Source: Thiorhodovibrio frisius (GTDB taxonomy: Bacteria; Pseudomonadota; Gammaproteobacteria; Chromatiales; Chromatiaceae). From it: a stretch of DNA of 64,000 nucleotides. The position numbers were made by a program, and so were the translations under genes. The stretch covers positions 496,001 through 560,000 of the forward strand of contig NZ_CP121471.1 in NCBI RefSeq assembly GCF_033954835.1, written 5' to 3'. The notes under the pieces are model-generated. The model had not been told where the DNA came from and searched no databases. It saw only the letters and a list, made by a program, of their open reading frames with translations. Shown in pieces: positions 53,737 through 60,975 of the stretch; the stretch's first letter is position 1, and each line of letters opens with the position of its first letter.

Positions 53737-54837
53737 TTATACCCGCGCCCGACGGTTCGCGAGTCTGTTTCGCGCACGCGAGCGACTGCCTTGGTCGGGT
53801 CGCTCCTGTTGTTGCCGCTGGACATGTTCAAGCGGGGTTTTGCTGCTGGCGCCCGGCTGCTCAGCAACGACCCTGGGCATCAGGTAGCCGGGCAATCGGG
53901 CGCGCAGTTGTTCCACCACTTTGACACAGGTCGCTAAGGGAACAGCGAAATGCGCGCTGCCAGTCACGCGGTCGAGCAGATGGAGATAGTAGGGCAGAAC
54001 GCCCAGTGCAAAGAGTCGCTCGCTCAGAGTCTGGAGTATCTCGGGCGAGGCGTTGACCCCATGCAGCAGGACGCTCTGGTTCAGCAGGGTGATGCCGTCC
54101 GCGCGCAGGCGCGTCAGTGCAGCGCTTGCAGCCTCACCAAGCTCGTGTGGGTGATTGGTTTGGACGACCAGCACGCGCGGCAAGCGGCCGCCCGTCAGCA
54201 AGGCGCGGAGGTTGTCATCGACGCGGCTTGGCAGCGCGATTGGGATGCGGCTGTGCAGGCGAATGCGCTTGAGGTGCCCGATACCATCGAGCGCCCGCAG
54301 CAGCCAATCCAGGCTGTGATCGTTTAGCAGCAGGGGGTCGCCACCGCTCAAAATGACCTCGTTGATGTCTGGGCGCGCGGCGATGGCGCGGATGGCACTG
54401 AGCGCGCGGTCGCGATGATTCAGGCTGGTGGCGAAGGGAAAGCAGCGGCGAAAGCAGTAGCGACAATGCAGCGCACAGGCGCCGGTGACCAGCAGCAGCG
54501 CGCGGCCCGGGTACTTGCAGAGCAGGCCGGGCGTCTGCTCGGCGTGCCGGTCGCCAACCGGATCGGGGCCGAAAGTTGCCTGAATGCGGGTCTCCTCGGT
54601 TGTTGGCAGAATCTGGCGCAGCAGAGGGTCGTCCGGGTTGCCAGGCTCGATCAGCTCCATCCAGGCGTGCGGCGCGCACAGGGCAAAAGAGGCGGCCGCG
54701 CGCTTGCCAGCGGCGATCTGTGTCGGGTCCAGATCGAGCCGGCGGCACAGAGTGGGCAGGTCGCGAATGCTGGCACGCAAATCTGCTCGCCAGTCGCCGC
54801 GCTCAGCTTCCTTAGGCATCTTTGTCGGCCAAGACAT
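53737..54837 (-). CDS. epmB: EF-P beta-lysylation protein EpmB (lysine 2,3-aminomutase type)
   Basis: 366 residues. It converts alpha-lysine to beta-lysine for modification of elongation factor P. The radical-SAM cluster motif is CALHCRYCFRR. Family blocks NPDDPLLRQILP, PGLLCKYPGRALLLVTG, ILSGGDPLLLNDHSLDWLL, TLLNQSVLLHGVN and LPYYLHLLDRVTGSAHF are intact. The last 30 residues are extra and basic. ATG 54837 is used; 54819 and a codon at 54885 are alternatives. It is divergent from efp, its substrate gene. Confidence 0.94.
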   Translation of the reverse strand: MSWPTKMPKEAERGDWRADLRASIRDLPTLCRRLDLDPTQIAAGKRAAASFALCAPHAWMELIEPGNPDDPLLRQILPTTEETRIQATFGPDPVGDRHAEQTPGLLCKYPGRALLLVTGACALHCRYCFRRCFPFATSLNHRDRALSAIRAIAARPDINEVILSGGDPLLLNDHSLDWLLRALDGIGHLKRIRLHSRIPIALPSRVDDNLRALLTGGRLPRVLVVQTNHPHELGEAASAALTRLRADGITLLNQSVLLHGVNASPEILQTLSERLFALGVLPYYLHLLDRVTGSAHFAVPLATCVKVVEQLRARLPGYLMPRVVAEQPGASSKTPLEHVQRQQQERPDQGSRSRARNRLANRRARV

Positions 54838-55045
54838 CTTTGTTGACGCTTGCAGCTGCCATTGACGCCGGCTTCGCGCTACCATTGGCGGCTGATCTCA
54901 AGCATCGCGATGTCCGTGCGTTCGCGCGTCCGCCGAAAGCCTCCCGACAGTGGCGGCTTTGTGCACGCCGTGGCGTGGCTGGCGGCAGTCTCCAGGGACG
55001 CGATGTCTTGGGCCTGTAAGCAGAAGCCAGAGCCGAGGAGTTTGC

Positions 55046-55618
55046 ATGGCAAGTTATAAAACCAATGAGTTCAAGGGCGGGTTGAAGATCATGCTCGACG
55101 GCGACCCTTACAATATCGTCGAGAATGAGTTCGTCAAACCCGGCAAGGGGCAGGCATTTAATCGCGTTCGGATCAAAAATCTCAAGACCGGGCGCGTGGT
55201 GGAGCGGACCTTCAAGTCTGGTGAGTCGGTCGAAGCGGCCGACGTGCATGATACCGAGTTGCAGTATCTCTACAACGATGGCGAGGTCTGGCATTTCATG
55301 CACCCTGAGACCTTCGAGCAGCTCACCGCAGATGAGACGGCCGTGGGCGAGGCTGCAAAGTGGATCAAGGAGCAGGACATGTGCTCGGTGACCCTCTACA
55401 ACGGTGCGCCGCTGAGCGTCGAAGCGCCCAATTTCGTGGTGCTTGAGATTACCGAAACCGATCCGGGCCTGAAGGGCGACACCTCCGGCGGTGGCGGCAA
55501 GCCGGCCACGCTTGAGACAGGCGCTGTCGTCAATGTGCCATTGTTCGTGCAGATCGGTGAGATGATCAAGGTCGACACCCGCACCGGCGCCTATGTGTCC
55601 CGCGCTCGGGACGAATAG
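55046..55618 (+). CDS. efp: Translation elongation factor P
   Basis: 190 residues, full length. The N-terminal KOW-like domain has the modification loop [13 protein letters not shown], with K34 as the lysylation site. [15 protein letters not shown] and the C-terminal [20 protein letters not shown] complete the family pattern. It relieves ribosome stalling at polyproline. GAGGAG precedes the ATG at 55046. It lies between its two modification genes. Confidence 0.98.
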   Translation: MASYKTNEFKGGLKIMLDGDPYNIVENEFVKPGKGQAFNRVRIKNLKTGRVVERTFKSGESVEAADVHDTELQYLYNDGEVWHFMHPETFEQLTADETAVGEAAKWIKEQDMCSVTLYNGAPLSVEAPNFVVLEITETDPGLKGDTSGGGGKPATLETGAVVNVPLFVQIGEMIKVDTRTGAYVSRARDE

Positions 55619-56609
55619 CTCGACATTGGCTTCGCAGCCGGCTGTCGCCAGTTTGCAGGCGGGGGGTGACAGCTGGCGTCCGGTTGCCACCCCCGAGGTG
55701 CTGCGAGCGCGGGCGCGGATGCTCGCCGACATCCGCGCTTTTTTTGCCGCCCGCGAAGTGCTGGAGGTTGAAACGCCTATGCTCTCGCCCGCGGCAGCCA
55801 CCGATCCGGCGCTCGCCTCCATGCGGGTGGAGGACAGCGGCCACTGGCTGCATACCTCGCCCGAGTTCCCGATGAAGCGCCTGCTGGCCGCCGGGCTTGG
55901 TCCCATCTATCAGTTGTGCCGGGTGTTTCGCGCTGGTGAGCGCGGGCGGCGGCATCATCCGGAGTTCACGCTGCTCGAATGGTACCGCCCAGGCTGGACG
56001 TTGATGCAGCTGATGGGGGAGGTGGCCGATCTGGTCCGCCAACTGCTGTCTGATCCCGAACAAGGGGTCGAGTTCGTAGGTTATCGGGAGTTGTTTCTGC
56101 GCGAACTCGCAGTGGACCCCTGGCACTGCACCCCGGAGACCTTAAGAGCGGTCGCGCGCTCCAAAGGCCTGGGCGACAGGCTGGAACTGGACACCGACGG
56201 CTGGCTGGATCTGCTGCTCACCCATTGCCTGGAACCCAAGCTCGGGCAGGCTGGCCTCACTTTTGTGCACGACTACCCGCCGAGCCAGGCCGCTTTGGCG
56301 CGCCTGAGCGAAAATGATCCGCCGCATGCCGAGCGCTTTGAGCTTTACCTAAAAGGCATGGAACTGGCCAATGGCTTTCAGGAACTGACTGACGCCGACG
56401 AGCAAGGGCAACGCTTTGAGGCCGATCAGCAGGCGCGCCAGGCCTTGGGTTTGGCGCCCGTGGCCCGAGACGCGCATCTGCTCGCGGCACTTGCCGCTGG
56501 TCTGCCCGAGAGTGCCGGTGTCGCCCTGGGACTCGACCGACTGCTGATGCTGGCCTGTGGTGCCGATCATATCGACCAAGTGCTTGCTTTTCCAAGCGAC
56601 CGCGCCTGA
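55593..56609 (+). CDS. epmA: EF-P beta-lysine ligase EpmA (PoxA/GenX)
   Basis: 338 residues, a short class II lysyl-tRNA synthetase-like enzyme without an anticodon domain. Motif 2 is [27 protein letters not shown], read in parts, and motif 3 is [16 protein letters not shown]. It attaches beta-lysine to K34 of EF-P. The ATG at 55593 overlaps efp by 26 bases; a TTG at 55626 would avoid the overlap, and conservation begins after either. It forms an efp-epmA unit with epmB divergent. Confidence 0.94.
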   Translation: MCPALGTNSSTLASQPAVASLQAGGDSWRPVATPEVLRARARMLADIRAFFAAREVLEVETPMLSPAAATDPALASMRVEDSGHWLHTSPEFPMKRLLAAGLGPIYQLCRVFRAGERGRRHHPEFTLLEWYRPGWTLMQLMGEVADLVRQLLSDPEQGVEFVGYRELFLRELAVDPWHCTPETLRAVARSKGLGDRLELDTDGWLDLLLTHCLEPKLGQAGLTFVHDYPPSQAALARLSENDPPHAERFELYLKGMELANGFQELTDADEQGQRFEADQQARQALGLAPVARDAHLLAALAAGLPESAGVALGLDRLLMLACGADHIDQVLAFPSDRA

Positions 56610-56719
56610 TGGGCCTGGTCTGGCGCAGTGCCCCGGTTTCAGTTCCCGGTCACCCAGCAAGATAAAACGGCTCCTTCACCTCAACGATCAATGCCGCCCC
56701 TGCGTGCAGCATCAGGTGA

Positions 56720-57736
56720 TTAGAGCGGCACATGCTGGAGCAGATCGCCAAGCGACCCGCGAATCAGCATGGCAGCGATTAAGACCGCCAGCAAAATGGC
56801 CCAGAGCGCGATATACAAGGTCATGGATGTCTGAGCCTTGCGCGTCTGGAGCCAGCCGCGCGGCTTCACGCCCTTGATTAAAAACACCACCTTTGCTGAC
56901 AGCAGAACACAGACCACGTTCACCGCCAGCAGCAGCGCCGCTCCCAAGGCCAGCTCCCAGCGTTGATGGCCCAGCAGCAACCCGATCACTGCCGTGGGCG
57001 GCAACAAGGCTACCGCCACCATCACCCCAACCAGTGCCGAGGATAATCCGGTCGTTAACGACAGCACCGCCGCCGCGCCCGATGCCAGCGCCAGCGCCAC
57101 ACTATCAAGCCCCACCTCGGTACGCGCCATGATCTCCTGGCTGTTGATATCGATTGGCGAGACCAGACCGATCAGCAAGGCCAGCAGCAACGCCAGCCCA
57201 AGCCCGACGCTGCTCGCCGTGAGTGCCTGCGCCGAGAGTTGGCGGTCGCCCAATGAAGTCGCGAACGCAAACGCAATAATCGGTCCCAGCAGCGGTGCGA
57301 TCACCATGGCGCCCACCACCACGGCGACGTTATCCTCCGTCATGCCGATAGCCGCCACCACGGTTGACAGAGCCACCAGCAGCAAAAAATTCCCGTCGAG
57401 CTGTGCGCCTTTGGCGATCTCGGTGTAAAGTTCCTCTCGTGTGTTGGCGACCGAACTGCGCTTGTTCTCCGCCGATTCCTCATCGCCGGCAGCCACCCGC
57501 GGCAAGGTCGCGTTCACGGTTTGAATCACAATGCGCCCGGTGCTCTCCTTCTCCAGCAGGCTCTGCAACCCATCAAGCAACTTCTGCCGCGCCTGATCCG
57601 GCACCAACATGCGCAGTGCCTGCCGGCCATCGGGTCCCTCCGCGCCCCACCAGCAGTCCGCCGCGCCATAAAAACGCGCCATCGCCATCAACTCTTTGGC
57701 ATGGCGGGCGGGAGCAACCACCTCAACAATACGCAT
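56720..57736 (-). CDS. DUF389/TIGR00341-family membrane protein
   Basis: 338 residues. A soluble N-terminal ferredoxin-like region (RIVEVVAPARHAKELMAMAR) is followed by six or more helices and the signature DGNFLLLVALSTVVAAIGM, VVVGAMVIAPLLGPIIAFAFA, GVMVAVALLPPTAVIGLLLG. The function of the family is unknown, though a transport role is suspected. It is convergent with epmA. Confidence 0.88.
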   Translation of the reverse strand: MRIVEVVAPARHAKELMAMARFYGAADCWWGAEGPDGRQALRMLVPDQARQKLLDGLQSLLEKESTGRIVIQTVNATLPRVAAGDEESAENKRSSVANTREELYTEIAKGAQLDGNFLLLVALSTVVAAIGMTEDNVAVVVGAMVIAPLLGPIIAFAFATSLGDRQLSAQALTASSVGLGLALLLALLIGLVSPIDINSQEIMARTEVGLDSVALALASGAAAVLSLTTGLSSALVGVMVAVALLPPTAVIGLLLGHQRWELALGAALLLAVNVVCVLLSAKVVFLIKGVKPRGWLQTRKAQTSMTLYIALWAILLAVLIAAMLIRGSLGDLLQHVPL

Positions 57737-57796
57737 GACGGGATTCCCTTAGCGCAGGGTATTTGGTAATCAATAGACCAGACACTGGGTTTAGGT

Positions 57797-58231
57797 TCAG
57801 CCCGGGGTCCGCCCGGACGCTCCACCAAGACCGCGGGCGATGGAATACACGCGCTCCATGAAATGCTCCATACCAGCCTGGCGATTCGCGCTCAAATGCT
57901 CTTTCAGGCCCAACCCGTCGATGTAGTCTGTCGGATCGGTTGCAAGCACAGTTGCAGGAGGCTGGCGCTGAAAGGGCACCAGCAGCAAGGCCACCAGCCC
58001 ACGCACCAAAGGTGTCTCCGCAACCGCGCGAAACTCAATCACCGCCGGATCATTGCCCACCAGGCTCCCGGTCAGCCAGGTCTGGGTGTTACAGCCCTGG
58101 ACCAGATTCGCCTCGGTGCGCTCACTGTCTGCCAATTGCAGCAACTCCCGGCTCAGCTCCCCGATAAACTCATAACGCGCCTCCCAGTTCCCCAGTAACT
58201 CAAAGGCTTCCAGCACCTCGGCGGTATCCAT
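57797..58231 (-). CDS. sufE: SufE-type cysteine desulfuration protein
   Basis: 144 residues. The catalytic Cys is in LVQGCNTQTWLTG, after NWEARYEFIGELSRELLQL. The tail has GLKEHLSANRQAGMEHFMERVY. It accepts persulfide sulfur from a cysteine desulfurase for iron-sulfur cluster assembly. The ATG at 58231 is used; the frame extends to 58258. No other suf genes adjoin it. Confidence 0.9.
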   Translation of the reverse strand: MDTAEVLEAFELLGNWEARYEFIGELSRELLQLADSERTEANLVQGCNTQTWLTGSLVGNDPAVIEFRAVAETPLVRGLVALLLVPFQRQPPATVLATDPTDYIDGLGLKEHLSANRQAGMEHFMERVYSIARGLGGASGRTPG

Positions 58232-58498
58232 AATGCTTCTCCCAATCAGCACAGACATTTCAAAACCATCGTTCGCGTGATTGTACTCACAATCGCACTA
58301 ATCAGAGCCCAACGCAAAAATCCCCGCAACCCGCCAACTTGTTGAGCCTCCCTGACCACCTCCCCCTAGTTCAACCAGCCTACCGGGCCTGCGGAGCAGT
58401 CCGTTCCAAGCCGTTACACCCCACCAAGGCGGACAACAAAAAACGCGGGTTTTGCGCCCAAGCCGCGAAACCCTTATACTTATCCGTCTTCCATACAA

Positions 58499-58574
58499 GC
58501 GCCCTTAGCTCAGTTGGTAGAGCATCTGACTTTTAATCAGGTGGTCGTGCGTTCGAGTCGCACAGGGCGCACCA
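58499..58574 (+). tRNA. tRNA-Lys (anticodon TTT)
   Basis: A complete cloverleaf is visible. The acceptor GCGCCCT (58499-58505) pairs with AGGGCGC (58564-58570), followed by A and an encoded CCA. The D loop AGCTCAGTTGGTAGAGC, the anticodon loop CTTTTAA with TTT at 58532-58534, and the T arm CGTGCGTTCGAGTCGCACAG, read in parts, all fit. It probably serves as the integration site of the island to its right. Confidence 0.97.
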
Positions 58575-58584
58575 TATAAAACAA

Positions 58585-58612
58585 CGGCTTAGCCTCAATC
58601 AGGGCTAAGCCG
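58585..58612 (+). terminator. Hairpin terminator after tRNA-Lys
   Basis: CGGCTTAGCC (58585-58594) and GGCTAAGCCG (58603-58612) are exact complements around an eight-base loop, followed by CTTTCGTT. This fits an intrinsic terminator, although the T run is short and interrupted. Confidence 0.65.
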
Positions 58613-58622
58613 CTTTCGTTAC

Positions 58623-58689
58623 AGTCACCATATAGTCACCACGCGGATGAATTTCGCGGGGTTTCAGTCACCAGCGCCGGGAGTCACCA
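58623..58689 (+). repeat. Four direct copies of AGTCACCA
   Basis: AGTCACCA occurs at 58623-58630, 58634-58641, 58666-58673 and 58682-58689, all in the same orientation, just inside the island next to the tRNA. Such arrays near attachment sites often bind integrase arms or excisionase; this role is inferred. Confidence 0.6.
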
Positions 58690-59190
58690 GGCTTCCGGTT
58701 CGGGCTCGGTCAGCTCGGTTCGCTTGGGCATTCCGCCGCGCTTGCCTTCCGCGATTTCGCGGTCCACGCGCGCCTTCTCGCGCTCCGCGTGCTCTTGGGC
58801 GGCAGCATACATTGCGTCCAGCTTCTCAATGTTGGGGAACGATAGGTCTTGGGCTTGCTCGGGGGTTGCCGCAACCAGTTGCGCGAGAGCAAGCGCCGTG
58901 TCTACCGGAATTTGACCTTTGCCGGCCGCCGCGAGAATCCGCTGGTAGCTGTCGGCGGGGTCGCCGGATAACGGTATCGACACTGCCGGTGCGGTCGGCT
59001 TGAGTGGTGGCAGGGCGCGGTCGAGCAGCAGTTTCGCCGCCGCCACGTCGCCGCCTTTTGCCGCCGCAACCATTGCTTCGAGGATCTCGGGAACATCATC
59101 GGCAATCGCTTTGCGCAGCTTGGCGAAGTTGACGATGCCGCGCGGGCGTCCGCCGGGGTTTCCAGATTTGCCTTTCTCGAATCGTGCCAT
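58684..59190 (-). CDS. DUF5681-domain protein
   Basis: 168 residues. It begins MARFEKGKSGNPGGRPRG, the hallmark FxKGxSGNPxGRP of DUF5681, a small domain common in phage and mobile-element proteins. The rest is helical and Ala-rich (AAAKGGDVAAAKLLLDRALP). The ATG at 59190 follows AAGGAG. It is the island gene nearest the tRNA and points toward it. A link to terminase-small-subunit-like DNA packaging has been proposed for relatives but cannot be shown here. Confidence 0.75.
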   Translation of the reverse strand: MARFEKGKSGNPGGRPRGIVNFAKLRKAIADDVPEILEAMVAAAKGGDVAAAKLLLDRALPPLKPTAPAVSIPLSGDPADSYQRILAAAGKGQIPVDTALALAQLVAATPEQAQDLSFPNIEKLDAMYAAAQEHAEREKARVDREIAEGKRGGMPKRTELTEPEPEAW

Positions 59191-59222
59191 CGGTCTTGCT
59201 CCTTTCTGTTCCAATCAGGCCA

Positions 59223-59720
59223 TTAGACCAGCGCCGCGCGCCATTGCCGCATCAGTCGCGCCAGGTTCGAGATGTCCGGGGCCTTGCCGCAGGCTTCGAG
59301 AATGGCCGCGCGAATCTCTTTCGTTTCCTTGCCTTCGTCCGCCATGCGAACCGCCAGGGCTTTAACCTCGGTCGGATAGCCGCGCGGTTTATCGTCAGTG
59401 ACGGTGTTTTGTGCTGGCGATGGCCGCGCCGGTAGCGCCTTGATGGCCGCCAGCTCCGCGCGCGCTTCGTCGCGTTCGCGGGTCAAGCGGTTCGCTTCAA
59501 TCTTGCTGGCGCGTTCGCTCGTTCTCAGATTGGCCACCAGGGTTTCAAGCTCGGCAATGCGCGCGCGCGCCGCTGGCAATTCGTCACTGACAGCCGGGGC
59601 GGAAACTCTGTCAGTGACGGCTTTCCCTTTCAGCCTTTGCATGTATCGCCGCTGGCGTTCCGCGCCGCTCAGGGCTTGTCCGGTGGGCTTGGGTCCGCGT
59701 CGCTTGGATGTCTCGGGCAT
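59223..59720 (-). CDS. Island coiled-coil protein
   Basis: 165 residues, unrecognised. A basic N terminus (SKRRGPKPTGQALSGAERQRRYMQRLKGK) is followed by a coiled coil (ARIAELETLVANLRTSERASKIEANRL) and a C-terminal helical part with YPTEVKALAVRMADEG that resembles a helix-turn-helix. The basic start suggests DNA binding. Three copies of the motif GTCAGTGAC lie within the gene. Confidence 0.65.
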   Translation of the reverse strand: MPETSKRRGPKPTGQALSGAERQRRYMQRLKGKAVTDRVSAPAVSDELPAARARIAELETLVANLRTSERASKIEANRLTRERDEARAELAAIKALPARPSPAQNTVTDDKPRGYPTEVKALAVRMADEGKETKEIRAAILEACGKAPDISNLARLMRQWRAALV

Positions 59721-59773
59721 GGTGGGGAATCTCTGTCAGTGACGGTGTTTTAATGATAGTCCGTTACTGACAG
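59394..59773. repeat. Iteron-like repeats of CTGTCAGTGACGG(TGTTTT)
   Basis: Copies are seen at 59394-59410, 59608-59620 and 59733-59751 (forward), and at 59583-59591 and 59761-59773 (inverted). The last two full copies form a 13-base inverted repeat (12 of 13 matching) across the gap before the coiled-coil gene start. Two copies extend into TGTTTT. They may bind a replication initiator or repressor. Confidence 0.6.
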
Positions 59774-59777
59774 GGTT

Positions 59778-60152
59778 TCAACCGACAACCAGCGTCATTC
59801 GGTTGAAGCGCTTGCCGGTGCGACTAGTCTCTTGTCCGTGAAAGGTCAGGGCCAGCAGCGAACCGATTTCCGCGTCTTCCGCGCGCAGCCGCTCCAATAG
59901 CCATGCCGTCAACCAGACCGCGACCACGCCGCCGTCAGGGCGCTGAATCAGGGCTTGATGCTGGGGGCCGAACGGGCCGCTTTCCTTCCGGCTTCCGACT
60001 ATCGCGCCGGTTAAGGTGTCGCCAGGTTCCGGCTTCCAAGGCTCAATGACAGCAGACAGACGGGCCTTTTCTTCCAGTCGCGCCAGGCGGTCCGGGTCAA
60101 TCGTGACGGGCGCGGGTAGGGTGTTGTCGAGAGTGGTTAGGGATTGGGTCAT
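59778..60152 (-). CDS. Island hypothetical protein
   Basis: 124 residues, unrecognised. The segment GDTLTGAIVGSRKESGPFGPQ, with GGVVAVWLTAWLLERL and SLLALTFHGQETS, looks like a small beta-barrel (OB-like) fold as in some single-strand-binding or phage proteins; this is a guess. The ATG at 60152 follows GAGGAA. A longer frame to 60659 overlaps two other genes and is rejected. Confidence 0.65.
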   Translation of the reverse strand: MTQSLTTLDNTLPAPVTIDPDRLARLEEKARLSAVIEPWKPEPGDTLTGAIVGSRKESGPFGPQHQALIQRPDGGVVAVWLTAWLLERLRAEDAEIGSLLALTFHGQETSRTGKRFNRMTLVVG

Positions 60153-60163
60153 GCTGGCGTTCC

Positions 60164-60436
60164 TCAGTGGCAGGTCATGGCGGGCGCGTCGGTAAACATC
60201 GCTTCGGCTTGGGCCATCGCGCCGCGCGTCAGACAGGTCGGGCAACCATGCAGGCGAATGGCCGCTTGGGTAACGATGGCCGCGATAATCCAAGGGTGAT
60301 CGTCGCTTTCGTATAGGTTCAGCAGGGTCGCGAGCGACTTCGAGAATGTCGCAACCGCGCGGGCCTCGGGGTCGTTGGTGTTGTCGATTTCGGGCAGTGG
60401 TTGCAGTGGAATTTGGTTCTCGGTTTCTTTCAGCAT
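60164..60436 (-). CDS. Island small hypothetical protein
   Basis: 90 residues, unrecognised. An acidic N terminus, a helical middle (ATFSKSLATLLNLYE) and a Cys pair in GCPTCLTRG near the C terminus are visible. Its start overlaps the stop of the next gene upstream, so the two are coupled. Confidence 0.55.
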   Translation of the reverse strand: MLKETENQIPLQPLPEIDNTNDPEARAVATFSKSLATLLNLYESDDHPWIIAAIVTQAAIRLHGCPTCLTRGAMAQAEAMFTDAPAMTCH

Positions 60437-60975
60437 TGGGAGTCACCTTCGGGAGTAGGCCGAAAATCTCGGCAAGGATGGACAGCCGCAGGCCACGGCC
60501 ATAGCGCCGGGTTCCGGTGGCTTGCGGGGGAATTGACGGCACAGCGACCAAGGCCGCCGCGCGGGTTGATGGCGTCGCGTTGGAAGTGCCAGCAGTAGCA
60601 ACAGGCCACCTCGGGCGCGCGCGAGTCGCTGCCTTTTGCGGCATAAGGAAATGCGGCATAAGAAAAAGTAGGATAACCGCCGGGCTCGGGCTCGGGCGCG
60701 ATGCGGGCGCCGGGATAGTCGGCTTGCACCTTGGCCAGCGTGACGGGCGGGCGATAGCGCACAGTGAGGGCGTCGCCGCTGGCGGTTGTCACCAGCCAGC
60801 GGCGAGATTCGGCGGGCGATGTCCGCGCTTCTTTGTTGTTTTCCGGGGAACCTGGGGAACCGGGGGAAAAGTCAGCAGTGGCGCGGGTTTGTCCGGTTCC
60901 CTGGGGGTTCCCTGGGGTCGGGGAACGGGGAACCGGGGCGCGTTTCAGGCGTTGCGCCAGCGCCGCCATGCTCAT
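60430..60975 (-). CDS. Island hypothetical protein with Cys-rich C-terminal part
   Basis: 181 residues. The N-terminal 50 residues are low complexity (SPGSPGSPENN) and are encoded by GGTTCCC-type repeats. The middle VRYRPPVTLAKVQADYPGA is followed by CCYCWHF, a later Cys in LGRCAVN and HPCRDF, which could bind zinc. The function is unknown. Its start overlaps the end of the primase-helicase gene. Confidence 0.6.
   Translation of the reverse strand: MSMAALAQRLKRAPVPRSPTPGNPQGTGQTRATADFSPGSPGSPENNKEARTSPAESRRWLVTTASGDALTVRYRPPVTLAKVQADYPGARIAPEPEPGGYPTFSYAAFPYAAKGSDSRAPEVACCYCWHFQRDAINPRGGLGRCAVNSPASHRNPALWPWPAAVHPCRDFRPTPEGDSQC
60845..60934. repeat. Cluster of GGGGAACC / GGTTCCC motifs
   Basis: GGGGAACC lies at 60845-60852, 60854-60861 and 60927-60934, and GGTTCCC at 60895-60901 and 60906-60912. 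The same motif family recurs at 62688-62775 in the neighbouring gene. It encodes different low-complexity linkers in different frames, which suggests the DNA motif rather than the peptide is conserved. Confidence 0.6.

Noticed and set aside
59778-60659. A 293-residue version of the island protein ending at 59778
   Set aside because: The extension overlaps two coupled genes and has no conservation-like pattern; the ATG at 60152 has its own ribosome binding site.
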